A stretch of DNA of 64,000 nt from an uncultured Lachnospiraceae bacterium (GTDB taxonomy: Bacteria; Bacillota; Clostridia; Lachnospirales; Lachnospiraceae): positions 32,255 through 96,254 of the forward strand of contig CAMRSM010000013.1 of assembly GCA_947053345.1 (NCBI GenBank), given 5' to 3'. A model generated the notes under the pieces. The model saw nothing but the letters and a program-made list of their open reading frames with translations. It made no database searches and had not been told where the DNA came from. How positions within the stretch are numbered: the first letter of the stretch is position 1; every line of letters starts with the position of its first letter. Positions 1 through 7,900 of this stretch are shown piece after piece. Made by a program: the position numbers and the translations under genes.

Positions 1-35
1 TTCGGCAGGTACAACATGATTCTTCCTCCTAATCT

Positions 36-1151
36 CTACAAAATTATAATATTTGCACACCCCAGATCATTCGCCAGGTCGTACACCCTCCCCGTCGTAA
101 GCCCGAGCACCTTCGGACGCAGCGCCGTAAGGGGGCTGTTTTCCACTACCCGCGCGTTCTCGCCGTTGCTCAACGCCACATCCGTCCCGACCGGGTAGAG
201 GATCACGCTCTCCATGAAGCAGCGCATCACCTCCACGTCAAGCTCGCTCGTCATGGACATGATCATCTCCACCGCGTCGCGCGGGGAAAACGGCTTTTTG
301 TACGGGCGCTCCGTCACGAGCGCATCATAAATGTCCGCCACCGAAATGACCCGCGCGAAAATGTTGATCTTCGGCATGGCAACACCGAGCGGATATCCCT
401 TGCCGTTCAGCTTCTCATGGTGCTGCAGGACACCGAGCTTGATGTCATTGGACAGATCGTCCTTCTTTGACAAGATCCGGTAGCCGAACACCGAATGCTG
501 CTTCATCACCGCAAATTCCTCATCCGTCAGCTTTCCCGCTTTGTTTAATACCTCGTTCGGGATCTGGGATTTTCCGATGTCATGCAGCAACCCCGAAATA
601 CCGATCTCATACACCTGCTTTTCGTTAAAACCGTAGCGCTTCGCAACGATCATCGACATGGTCGCCACATCCACGCTGTGCTTAAAGGTATATTCATCGC
701 TCACCTTGAGCGCACTGATATCGACCGCAACTGCGTCATTGTCATCAATCGCCTTCATCAGGTCATTTGTGACCGTCTTCGTCGCATCCGTAAAATCCGG
801 GGAACCAACATCCTGATACAGATACTTGATGCCCTCCTCGACGCGCTTGCGCACGCTCTCGGAAAGCTTTACCTTGGAGCGGTCCGCCACACATTCCTTC
901 TCAAATTTCTGCTGCATCGCAGGCGGGAGCGGCGCGGGCTTTTCCTCCTCCTGTGCTTCTTCCTCTCCCTCACGGATATAGACCCCCGGCACTCCCATCT
1001 TTTTCAGTGCCTCGATCGTATAATCGTCCAAAACACTTTTGCGCGCAACCAATACGCGCCCCGCCCGGTCGATAATAGCCTGGTCGATCACCATCCCGGG
1101 CTGAACTCTTCTTATTGAAAAATATTTTCGCGTAACCAGCTGCACCACCAC
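36..1151 (-). CDS. HD-GYP domain phosphohydrolase
   Basis: This 371-residue protein carries an HD-GYP domain in its second half. The metal-binding HD pair is in HDIGKSQIP (about residue 190), followed by HHEKLNGKGYP, the signature of the GYP-type cyclic di-GMP phosphodiesterases. The first 100 residues are a smaller N-terminal region with an acidic, glutamate-rich linker near residue 65. There is no signal peptide or membrane segment, so it is probably cytoplasmic. The start used is GTG, preceded by AAAGGTG. A start further in cannot be excluded. A second HD-GYP gene lies at 17431-18135. Activity on c-di-GMP is inferred from the family and was not shown. Confidence 0.85.
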   Translation of the reverse strand: MVVQLVTRKYFSIRRVQPGMVIDQAIIDRAGRVLVARKSVLDDYTIEALKKMGVPGVYIREGEEEAQEEEKPAPLPPAMQQKFEKECVADRSKVKLSESVRKRVEEGIKYLYQDVGSPDFTDATKTVTNDLMKAIDDNDAVAVDISALKVSDEYTFKHSVDVATMSMIVAKRYGFNEKQVYEIGISGLLHDIGKSQIPNEVLNKAGKLTDEEFAVMKQHSVFGYRILSKKDDLSNDIKLGVLQHHEKLNGKGYPLGVAMPKINIFARVISVADIYDALVTERPYKKPFSPRDAVEMIMSMTSELDVEVMRCFMESVILYPVGTDVALSNGENARVVENSPLTALRPKVLGLTTGRVYDLANDLGCANIIIL

Positions 1152-1286
1152 CTTTGACCATACGGGCTAACATCCCGTCTATCAGATGATTGTAGCATAT
1201 TGTCGGTAAAAAGTACAGAAAAATCGGACTATTTTAAAAAGATGCTGCAATTCTTACGCCTATGTTCCGCAATTTATTATATAATT

Positions 1287-1940
1287 TCACTTCCAGCCAA
1301 TCTGTAAGATACCCACCAGATACAGGGATAGGATCACCGTTGCCGGATAGATCAGGTTCCACGGCGACCAAGCGCCGTTTAACAGGGCTCCAAGCTGCTG
1401 GGCGGCAAGGCATACCGCCCCTATCTGAAACAAATACCGCCGCAGATACTCCCTGCGCACCTGGCGCACAAGCCTTTTTTCCACCGGATGACAGGCAAGT
1501 ATCTTTGATACACGCCCTTCCCCCACCACGTTCACATATGGCTGCATCCGCTCCCAGACCGCCATGCCAAGAAACATCCAGGCAAGCACATAAAGCACCC
1601 TAAGATCCGGGTCGGCGGCAGGTCCTACCGGAAAAATCATCATAAAACACCCGAAAATACTCATGATGATATTGAGGAATTTATAGACGAACATCATCTC
1701 CCTGTCCATGGATACCAGATTTTTGTCAAAAACCCGGATCCGCTCCTTGCTAACCCTTGCAAACTCCTTATCCCGCGCCTCCCTCTCCCTCGTTTCCTTT
1801 AATCCCTTTTCCATCCCGCAGCCTCCTTTTTCCTTAAACCCTGTTTCCTCCCACAGATTCCTTTTAATATCCTCCGGATCCGGTTTCTTCCCCGCACAAA
1901 ATCCCGCCCGTTTTTCTTCCTCCCGCCGCATCCTGCTCAT
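1287..1940 (-). CDS. Membrane protein, ABC-associated, unknown
   Basis: This 217-residue protein has a charged N-terminal 80 residues followed by about four hydrophobic segments (roughly residues 85-105, 112-128, 170-185 and 195-215). I recognise no enzymatic motif. It overlaps the stop of the upstream ABC ATPase gene by 4 bases, so the two are probably translationally coupled. Its position as last gene of the GntR/ABC-2 operon suggests it is the membrane partner of the ATPase at 1937-2617. The exact start is uncertain because several methionines lie in the charged region. Confidence 0.6.
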   Translation of the reverse strand: MSRMRREEEKRAGFCAGKKPDPEDIKRNLWEETGFKEKGGCGMEKGLKETREREARDKEFARVSKERIRVFDKNLVSMDREMMFVYKFLNIIMSIFGCFMMIFPVGPAADPDLRVLYVLAWMFLGMAVWERMQPYVNVVGEGRVSKILACHPVEKRLVRQVRREYLRRYLFQIGAVCLAAQQLGALLNGAWSPWNLIYPATVILSLYLVGILQIGWK

Positions 1941-2617
1941 CCCCTGCTTCCTGCACCTTCCCCGTTTTCCCCGAACGATTCCATCCTCCCGTCTGTGAGG
2001 ATTCCCACGTAATCCATCTTTTCCCTGATCTCCTCCTCGATGTGGGTCGTCATCAGGATCAAAGTGTCCTCCTGCTGCAAAATCCGGTGAAGCAGCCGGA
2101 AAAATTCCTTGCGGAACACCGGATCCATGCCCCCGGTCACCTCATCGAGCAGATACAGCTTCGTATGGTGCGCCATCGCGAATGCCATCTGGAAACGCAG
2201 GTATTCCCCCCGCGAGAGGTTTTTTAGCGGCGTATCAAGGGTCAGCCCTGCCCCGGTGGACAAGCTGACCTCCCCCGCTGCCTGCTCAAAAAGTTCCCAG
2301 TCCCACTCTGCATAAAACGGCGCGAGCAGCTTTGCATTCTGCCTGCCGCTGTATTTCTTAAAAAATGGTACTTCGTCCGCCACGAAAGCAATCCGGCTCA
2401 ACAGTTTTGTATGGGAAGTGTGCAGTTCCTGCCCCTGAAACCGGATGGAGCCGGTGTAATGCTTCTTCCCATCCGCGATATAATGCAGCAGGGTCGTCTT
2501 GCCCGCGCCGTTTTCCCCGGCAATTCCCAACAAATAGCCCGCCTCGACCCCAAAACTGATATCCTTTAAACAAAAACCACGTCCCGTCCCACTGACATTC
2601 TGAAACTCCAACAACAT
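1937..2617 (-). CDS. ABC transporter ATP-binding protein (YtrB-like)
   Basis: This is a single nucleotide-binding domain of 226 residues. It shows Walker A GENGAGKTT, a degenerate signature LSRGEYLRFQ and Walker B LYLLDEVTGG. I chose the second ATG (2617) because AGGAGG lies 8 bases upstream of it and only 2 bases from the first ATG (2623). It follows the GntR regulator gene by 28 bases. Together with the gene at 1287-1940 it would form a second transporter in the operon, of the kind seen in ytr and bcr-type efflux or stress operons. The substrate is not predictable. Confidence 0.85.
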   Translation of the reverse strand: MLLEFQNVSGTGRGFCLKDISFGVEAGYLLGIAGENGAGKTTLLHYIADGKKHYTGSIRFQGQELHTSHTKLLSRIAFVADEVPFFKKYSGRQNAKLLAPFYAEWDWELFEQAAGEVSLSTGAGLTLDTPLKNLSRGEYLRFQMAFAMAHHTKLYLLDEVTGGMDPVFRKEFFRLLHRILQQEDTLILMTTHIEEEIREKMDYVGILTDGRMESFGENGEGAGSRG

Positions 2618-2645
2618 GCCCATCGCCTCCTTTTGTTATTTCCCC

Positions 2646-3020
2646 TTACGGATTCTCAAACAGCGCCCCCACCATTTCGAGAACGTCCTGCTTTCCCATC
2701 CCTGCCTTGCGGCAATCCGCCAGCACCTCCGACAGCCGCCGCTCCAAAACAATATACTGTTTTTCCTTCAGATAATCCTTGTTATGCTCGCACACGTAAA
2801 ACCCCTTCCCCGGCACGGAGCGGATCAGCCCATCCTTCTCCAGTTCCTCGTACGCGCGCTTTGTCGTGATCACACTGACCTCAAGCTCCCCCGCCAATGC
2901 CCGGATGGAGGGAAGTGCCTCCCCCGCCTTTAGCTCACCGGTCAATACCGCATTTTTCAGCTGATCCACAATCTGCTCATAAATTGCAAGTGTTCCCTGT
3001 GTCCGGATCAATATTTTCAT
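2646..3020 (-). CDS. GntR family regulator, YtrA subfamily
   Basis: This 124-residue protein has an N-terminal winged-helix DNA-binding domain. It contains the GntR pattern YEQIVDQLKNAVLTGELKAG, then ALPSIRALAGELEVS and a wing ending in VPGKGFYV. The C-terminal part is a short helical region of about 50 residues, which places it in the small YtrA subfamily and not with the large ligand-binding GntR groups. Members usually repress their own ABC-transporter operon by binding a long dyad at the promoter. A 22-bp-arm palindrome sits in the promoter of this operon at 4751-4802. In B. subtilis ytr the regulator gene is first, whereas here it is third. Confidence 0.9.
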   Translation of the reverse strand: MKILIRTQGTLAIYEQIVDQLKNAVLTGELKAGEALPSIRALAGELEVSVITTKRAYEELEKDGLIRSVPGKGFYVCEHNKDYLKEKQYIVLERRLSEVLADCRKAGMGKQDVLEMVGALFENP

Positions 3021-3086
3021 GTATATTCTCCGCCTTTCCCGCTATCCGGTATGCCCTCCCGCTCGCGCCTGCACCGGCGCAACGCC

Positions 3087-3797
3087 TTAAAGCTCCCGCT
3101 TCCTCCCGTTCTCGTAACAGACCATGCACCCTATCGCCCTCCGGAAATATCTTGCGGTTACGAACAGCACGGCCAGCGCGTGGGCAAAAAACAGCATCCA
3201 CATGAATACGGTCACCATCCCGTTAAACCTCGGCTTTTTTACATCACCGACCAGTGCTGTCAAAAAAAACATTGCAAAGATCCCAAGCATCAAGATGACG
3301 GCCCCCCATGCCGTATAGCCGGCCGGCATCCCGCCTGACCGCGCCGCCCCGGAACTGTTTCGGTTCATGGAGCCCGCATACACGCTCATTGCCGCCGAAA
3401 AAAATGCCACGGTCAAAACAACGAGAAAAGCTGTCTGTAAGGAGACCCGGTTTAGCAGACAAAGCACTGCTTCAAATAAAAGGGAAAAGAAAACCGGGAG
3501 CCCGGCGCGGATTCCCCAGGAAACTACAAAATACTTCCTGCGCTCATCCCCCGAAAGCGGGCAGAGATAAAACACTTTATTCACCGTCCCGCCATATACG
3601 CCGAAAAGTATTACCGCGGACATCATCGGCAGCATCCCTGCGTAATACAGCAGTATGTACTGCCCGGATACCAAAATCAACGGGGCTATAAGCAGATTCC
3701 AGAAGATCATCGGGAAAATATACGCAGTCTGCTCCATAAAGCGCTTAAAACCGGGTTTGAACCCATGATACAAATCACCAGCAACCATTTTCCACAT
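3087..3797 (-). CDS. ABC-2 type permease-like membrane protein
   Basis: This is a hydrophobic protein of about 236 residues with six predicted membrane segments and no motif beyond that. Segments start near residues 27, 48, 100, 125, 165 and 195. It lies 10 bases downstream of an ABC ATPase gene, so it is probably the permease for that ATPase. I start it at ATG 3797, 8 bases after a GATGAGG ribosome site. A GTG three codons earlier is too close to that site. It resembles the integral-membrane subunits of YtrA-controlled transporters. Assignment as permease rests on topology and context. Confidence 0.7.
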   Translation of the reverse strand: MWKMVAGDLYHGFKPGFKRFMEQTAYIFPMIFWNLLIAPLILVSGQYILLYYAGMLPMMSAVILFGVYGGTVNKVFYLCPLSGDERRKYFVVSWGIRAGLPVFFSLLFEAVLCLLNRVSLQTAFLVVLTVAFFSAAMSVYAGSMNRNSSGAARSGGMPAGYTAWGAVILMLGIFAMFFLTALVGDVKKPRFNGMVTVFMWMLFFAHALAVLFVTARYFRRAIGCMVCYENGRKREL

Positions 3798-3807
3798 CAG
3801 ACACACC

Positions 3808-4683
3808 TCATCCTTTCCTCAAATTCCCGGTAAAACCCGCCCCGTTTTGCCACATGGCATGGTAAAACATGATCTCCTCGAGCGTCGGCACACTCACACA
3901 AAGCGCTGTATCATAGGCCATGCGCCGGCTGTGCTTTACAAATGCCTTCGCGCCGTACTTCCCGCTCTCCACCGAGAGGACTTTGTCCCCTAAAAGGCGC
4001 AGCTTGTATTCCTCCCCCGAAACAATACGGTACGCATCCGCAAGCTCGCAGCGCTCCATACAAAAAACCAGCTTCCCTTGCTCCAGCATCGCCACATAAT
4101 CCGCATACCGGTCAAGATCCGCGGTCAGATGTGTCGCTAAGACTACCCCGCGCTCCCCGTCCGAGATAAACTCTGTGATGACCTTAAAAAACTCGTCCCG
4201 GAATTCCGGGTCAAAGCTCGCGGTTGGCTCATCCAGCAGCAAAAGTTTCGGCGCGTGTGAGAGAGCGAAGGCAAACTGGAACTTCAGCTTTTCCCCCTTG
4301 GAGCATTTCCCGAGCAGGCGCTTTGGCGAAAGCCCGAAGCGCCCGCAGTATTCCAGAAACTTTGCGCGGCTATATTCCGGATAATACTTCCCGTACATGT
4401 CCGCATTGCCGCCAAGTGTCTGCCCCGCCCCAAATAAATCTTCCGAAAGCACCCATCCGATCCGGCGTTTTACCCGCACCTCCTGCGTTTTCGGATCGTC
4501 CCCAAGCACCCGGATTTTGCCGGCATCGGCAGTATATAACCCCATCAGCAGGTGCAATAATGTTGTCTTTCCTGCACCGTTTTTTCCGATTAACCCAAGG
4601 ATATAACCTTTGGGCAGCTCAAAGGTTATGTCCGAAAGTTTAAAATTCCCCAATCGCTTCTCTACATGTTCCAGTTGAAGCAT
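3808..4683 (-). CDS. ABC transporter ATP-binding protein
   Basis: This 291-residue ABC ATPase has Walker A GKNGAGKTT, signature CSKGEKLKFQ (degenerate LSGGQ) and Walker B LLLLDEPTAS. About 80 extra residues follow the ATPase core, as in many YtrB/YtrE-like ATPases. The start at ATG 4683 follows GGAAGGGGGG by 7 bases. An upstream ATG at 4710 has no such site. It is the first gene of the five-gene operon, whose promoter and palindromic operator lie at 4751-4807, giving a leader of roughly 90 bases. Confidence 0.87.
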   Translation of the reverse strand: MLQLEHVEKRLGNFKLSDITFELPKGYILGLIGKNGAGKTTLLHLLMGLYTADAGKIRVLGDDPKTQEVRVKRRIGWVLSEDLFGAGQTLGGNADMYGKYYPEYSRAKFLEYCGRFGLSPKRLLGKCSKGEKLKFQFAFALSHAPKLLLLDEPTASFDPEFRDEFFKVITEFISDGERGVVLATHLTADLDRYADYVAMLEQGKLVFCMERCELADAYRIVSGEEYKLRLLGDKVLSVESGKYGAKAFVKHSRRMAYDTALCVSVPTLEEIMFYHAMWQNGAGFTGNLRKG

Positions 4684-4750
4684 GACTGATCCCCCCTTCC
4701 CAGCTATCACCGTTCCAGTACCCGGTTACCCGCCCTGTCTGCGCCGCAGC

Positions 4751-4807
4751 AAACCCGTTCATATACTGTATATGTTTATATATACAGTATATGAACGGGT
4801 TTGTCAA
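4751..4807 (-). promoter_or_regulatory. Promoter with long palindromic GntR operator
   Basis: On the minus strand a -35 TTGACA (4807-4802), 17-base spacer and -10 TATATA (4784-4779) face the ABC operon. The same stretch is a perfect inverted repeat. The arm 4751-4772 is the exact reverse complement of 4781-4802, with an 8-base centre. Each arm contains a near-palindrome CATATACTGTATATG, so two dimer sites can be drawn. Bound repressor would cover the spacer and the -10. The YtrA-type GntR protein at 2646-3020 is the obvious candidate. Confidence 0.88.
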
Positions 4808-4825
4808 GGGTTTTTACAAAAAAAC

Positions 4826-4911
4826 AAAAAGGGCGGATAAACCGGGATTCTCTTCCCCCGCCAAGCTTTTCACCCGACAATGGGAAAAATCCATGTTTGT
4901 CTGCCCTTTTT
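4826..4911 (-). terminator. Probable rho-independent terminator after GrpB-like gene
   Basis: An imperfect stem of 17 bases pairs 4895-4911 with 4826-4842 (two mismatches). On the minus strand it is followed by TTTTTGTTTTTTTG. It lies just after the GrpB-like gene and before the ABC operon promoter, so it would insulate the two. The long loop of about 50 bases makes it less certain than a compact hairpin. Confidence 0.55.
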
Positions 4912-4941
4912 CTTCTCCTGCCCGAATCTCATTCACAGCTT

Positions 4942-5517
4942 TTATACCCTGTCATAACAATCTCCGTACAGCTGCCTCGCCGCCCTCGTATATTGCATAA
5001 CAAAACTGTTCTTCGCATTTGTATAGCCGTCCCGGTCATGCCCGTATTTCTTCCACAGCCGGATCTTCATCCGCTCATACTCACCCGCCACATCGGGATG
5101 TTCCATCAGGTAATCCCGGAAATACAATTCATCATTGTCCCCTGCATACCTTAAATGCAAATGATATACCCGCTCGGCAAACCCCTGTTCCGTATAGCCT
5201 TTGTTGAAGGACAGCCGCGTCTTTTCCTCCGACATCAGCAGATAACCATTCCCCGCAAGGCAGCCCCCGATCTCTGGGAGCACGGAGCCCTCCGCCGCCT
5301 CCACCAAAATGTCGATGATCGGTTTTGCCCAGATCCCGGCGACCGAGGTGCTCCCGATATGGCTGATGCGCACAATCTTATCCTCCGGCAATATTTTATT
5401 CAGCAATTTTTTCTCTTCCTGATACCAATCCGCCCAACAATCTTTATGGCCGGTCAAAAAAATCGGGAACAACTGCCAGAGTTCTGCCAGGCTCATCTGC
5501 GAAAGCTTCTTTCCCAT
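4942..5517 (-). CDS. GrpB family nucleotidyltransferase-like protein
   Basis: This 191-residue protein matches the GrpB (UPF0157) family. It shows the typical stretch RISHIGSTSVAGIWAKPIID (about residues 50-70), the family's nucleotidyltransferase-like core. A second conserved part, YHLHLRYAGDNDELYFRDYL, follows. I chose ATG 5517 because GGGAGGGAAG lies 5-6 bases upstream. The longer frame to 5610 would add an arginine/glycine-rich extension not expected in the family. The cellular role of GrpB proteins is poorly known. It sits between recO and the ABC operon, apparently as a separate unit with its own terminator. Confidence 0.82.
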   Translation of the reverse strand: MGKKLSQMSLAELWQLFPIFLTGHKDCWADWYQEEKKLLNKILPEDKIVRISHIGSTSVAGIWAKPIIDILVEAAEGSVLPEIGGCLAGNGYLLMSEEKTRLSFNKGYTEQGFAERVYHLHLRYAGDNDELYFRDYLMEHPDVAGEYERMKIRLWKKYGHDRDGYTNAKNSFVMQYTRAARQLYGDCYDRV

Positions 5518-5629
5518 CTGCTTCCCTCCCCTTCTACCCGTCCGGCCGCGGCCAAACGCGCCCATCCTGCGCCCATCCCCGCCAAATGCCAGAGCCTGTA
5601 TGGCAGGCATATCCCGCCAAAGGGCGGCA

Positions 5630-6463
5630 TCATGAAAACCCCATCGTCTCCAGCACCTGCAAAGTCTTCATTTCCCGCCCGACATGCTTTTTTATGTAAC
5701 GCCCTACAATCTCGCCAAGCTCCGCCAGCACTTCGTCCTTTAAAGAAAAGCGGTAAAGTTTCGTGCTCGGTGTGCCGACCACATACTGCATCGCATACAG
5801 GCAAGCCGCGCTCAATGGCTTTGACGCGCTCAGCGGCTTTGACCCGCCCGACATCCCGCCCCCTGAAATTTTTTCCGCTTCTGCCCTCTGCCCAGAAGCA
5901 TTCCGCGTTAACCCCCGCGCGCAGGAATCACACAGGATGCCGTCTTTTTCCAAAGAAAAATAAGACAGTCCCCCCCCGTCTCTTTTCCCGCAATGAACAC
6001 AGTGGGATACCTGCGGCGCTTCCCCCTCGATGCTGACCAATTTCAGCTCATAGACCCTGCGAACAAGGGCGGCGGGAAACTTGCCGCTCCCAAGCGCCCG
6101 CAGCGACTGGTACAAAAGCCCCAAAACCTCGCGCTCGTCATTGCCTTCCCTCGTAAAATAGTCGGCAAACTCACAAAAATACATCCCCAGATAGAGACGT
6201 TCCAAGTCCTCCCGGAGCTCCGGAAAATAATTGCTGATGACCGCGTTCGTCACGGTGTAGGAATCCCTTCCCGCATAGGCGGTAAATTCCCCGTAGGAAA
6301 ATGGCTGGCTGCATGCGAGAAGGGAGCTGTTTGGCTTCCTCGCTCCCTTCGCAAATGCATTGATCTTGCCGCGCTCCACCGTCAATATCGTCAGCCGCTT
6401 ATCGTATTCTCCCATCGGCATAGCCGAAAGCACCATCCCATTCACGGTGAGCGTCCCAATCAT
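5630..6463 (-). CDS. recO: DNA repair protein RecO
   Basis: RecO loads RecA on SSB-coated single-stranded DNA in RecFOR recombination repair. This 277-residue protein has the N-terminal OB-fold start MIGTLTVNGMVLSA and EYDKRLTILT, then the helical domain with YLGMYFCEFADYF. A zinc-ribbon is built from CVHCG (about residue 157) and CDSC (about residue 177). A small serine/glycine-rich insertion near residues 190-212 is less conserved. The start overlaps the end of the YqzL-like gene by 65 bases and has GAGGTAGAGG upstream. The order era, yqzL, recO matches that in Bacillus. Confidence 0.93.
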   Translation of the reverse strand: MIGTLTVNGMVLSAMPMGEYDKRLTILTVERGKINAFAKGARKPNSSLLACSQPFSYGEFTAYAGRDSYTVTNAVISNYFPELREDLERLYLGMYFCEFADYFTREGNDEREVLGLLYQSLRALGSGKFPAALVRRVYELKLVSIEGEAPQVSHCVHCGKRDGGGLSYFSLEKDGILCDSCARGLTRNASGQRAEAEKISGGGMSGGSKPLSASKPLSAACLYAMQYVVGTPSTKLYRFSLKDEVLAELGEIVGRYIKKHVGREMKTLQVLETMGFS

Positions 6464-6683
6464 CGTCCTCTACCTCATCTTCCTCATCGTATTCCTCCGG
6501 ATAAATATCCCGCAGCCCGCCGCTGCCCGGCATTCCATATTCTTCCGGCATACCATACATACCGGGCATGCCATACCCTTCCGGCATGCCGTATGACTCC
6601 CTCGCACATGCCGTATAGTTCAGGTAATCCTGCACACCGCCTGTCTGTTCGAATCTTCTCCAGTAATTTTCCTGCTTCCTCAT
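6399..6683 (-). CDS. YqzL-like small protein with YGMP repeats
   Basis: The first 30 residues (MRKQENYWRRFEQTGGVQDY followed by LNY) fit the YqzL pattern W..F..TG.i..YL. That family is a roughly 45-residue protein encoded between era and recO in Bacillus. Here the protein is 94 residues long. After the core come four YGMP units with methionine, glycine and proline spacers (about residues 33-56), then a strongly acidic stretch rich in D and E (about residues 62-76). ATG 6683 is preceded by GGGAGG. The 3' end overlaps recO by 65 bases. The function of YqzL is unknown, and the repeat and acidic tail look like a lineage-specific extension. Confidence 0.72.
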   Translation of the reverse strand: MRKQENYWRRFEQTGGVQDYLNYTACARESYGMPEGYGMPGMYGMPEEYGMPGSGGLRDIYPEEYDEEDEVEDDDWDAHREWDGAFGYADGRIR

Positions 6684-6810
6684 AGCGCGCCTCCCTATTT
6701 GCCCGCGGCGGCTCCCCACATCATGGCAAGCCGCTGTTTTTTCCTGATCATTTACACAAATAGAGTAACCGCAACAAAATATTTTTAAACTATCTAAAAA
6801 ATGGAAAGCA

Positions 6811-7713
6811 TCAATCCCCGGACTGGTATCCGAAATTTCTCAGCATCGTGTCGTTTTCGCGCCAATCTTTGCGGACCTTCACCCAGAGCTTTAAATTCAC
6901 CTTCCGCCCCAGCAGACCCTCCATCCCAGCGCGTGCCTGCGTGCCGATCTTTTTTAGCATCGCACCCTGTTTGCCGATGATGATCCCCTTATGGGAATCC
7001 CTCTCACAGACGATGGTCGCCTCGATGTCAACCAACCTGCCGCCCGGACGTTCCTTCATGCTCTCCACCTGAACGGCAATGCCGTGCGGTATTTCGTCGG
7101 AGAGCAGGCGCAGTGCCTTTTCCCTCACAAGCTCCGCCACGATTGCACGCTCCGGCTGGTCCGTCACCGTATCCTCATCATAATACATCGGTCCTTCCGG
7201 CAGATAACAAAAAAGCACATCGACAAGACAGCCCGTATTCTCCGCTTTGAGCGCAGAAACCGGCACGATATCCGCGAAGTCCAAAATATCCTTGTACGCT
7301 GCGATAAATTTTAATATCTCTTCCTTCTTTACCGTGTCGATCTTGTTGATGACAAGCACAACGGGAACGGATAGCTGCGCAAGCTTACCGGCGATCGCCT
7401 GCTCCCCCGCCCCGATATAGGTCGTTGGCTCCACGAGCCAAAGAATGACATCCACCTCGGAAAGTGTGCGCTGTGCCACATCTACCATATACTCGCCAAG
7501 CTTGTTTTTTGCCTTATGGATGCCCGGCGTGTCAAGAAAAATTATCTGTCCCCGCTCCTCCGTGTACACAGTCTGGATGCGGTCGCGCGTTGTCTGCGGC
7601 TTATTGGAAGTGATCGCGATTTTCTGCCCGATCAAAAGGTTCATCAACGTTGATTTCCCGACATTCGGCCGCCCGATCAGGGCAGCAAACCCGGATTTAT
7701 ATGTTTTGTCCAT
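6811..7713 (-). CDS. era: GTPase Era
   Basis: Era is an essential GTPase that binds 16S rRNA and acts in 30S ribosome assembly. The 300-residue length is standard. The G domain has G1 GRPNVGKST, the switch region KPQTTRDR, G3 DTPGIHK and G4 NKID. The C-terminal KH domain contains IIIGKQGAMLKKIG followed by VNLKLWVKVRKDW. ATG 7713 is preceded by GAGGGAG. It is the first gene of the era, yqzL-like, recO run. Confidence 0.96.
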   Translation of the reverse strand: MDKTYKSGFAALIGRPNVGKSTLMNLLIGQKIAITSNKPQTTRDRIQTVYTEERGQIIFLDTPGIHKAKNKLGEYMVDVAQRTLSEVDVILWLVEPTTYIGAGEQAIAGKLAQLSVPVVLVINKIDTVKKEEILKFIAAYKDILDFADIVPVSALKAENTGCLVDVLFCYLPEGPMYYDEDTVTDQPERAIVAELVREKALRLLSDEIPHGIAVQVESMKERPGGRLVDIEATIVCERDSHKGIIIGKQGAMLKKIGTQARAGMEGLLGRKVNLKLWVKVRKDWRENDTMLRNFGYQSGD

Positions 7714-7754
7714 GCTCCCTCACATTCTGCTGATATAAGTATGTTGTGTGTAAC

Positions 7755-7801
7755 GGCGGGAGGCTGCCGCAAGGATTCCCCTTGTTCGGCAGCCTCCCGC
7801 C
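7755..7801. terminator. Strong intergenic hairpin (15-bp stem)
   Basis: GGCGGGAGGCTGCCG at 7755-7769 pairs perfectly with 7787-7801. It lies between the M16C peptidase gene (ending at 7901) and era. There is no clear T run on either side, so it may be a terminator, an mRNA-stabilising hairpin, or both. Confidence 0.5.
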
Positions 7802-7900
7802 CGGCTATAGCACCGGATTGCATCCTGCCGGCAGATCCGGGGGGAATGCCCCTGAGGGTTCATTTTCGGCAAGCATTCCCAAACCCTTCGGCTCCCCTTT

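Noticed and set aside
5155..6036. Plus-strand open frame of 293 codons across the GrpB-like and recO genes
   Set aside because: It is antisense to two recognised genes, proline- and arginine-rich as antisense frames of GC-rich genes are, and shows no motif.
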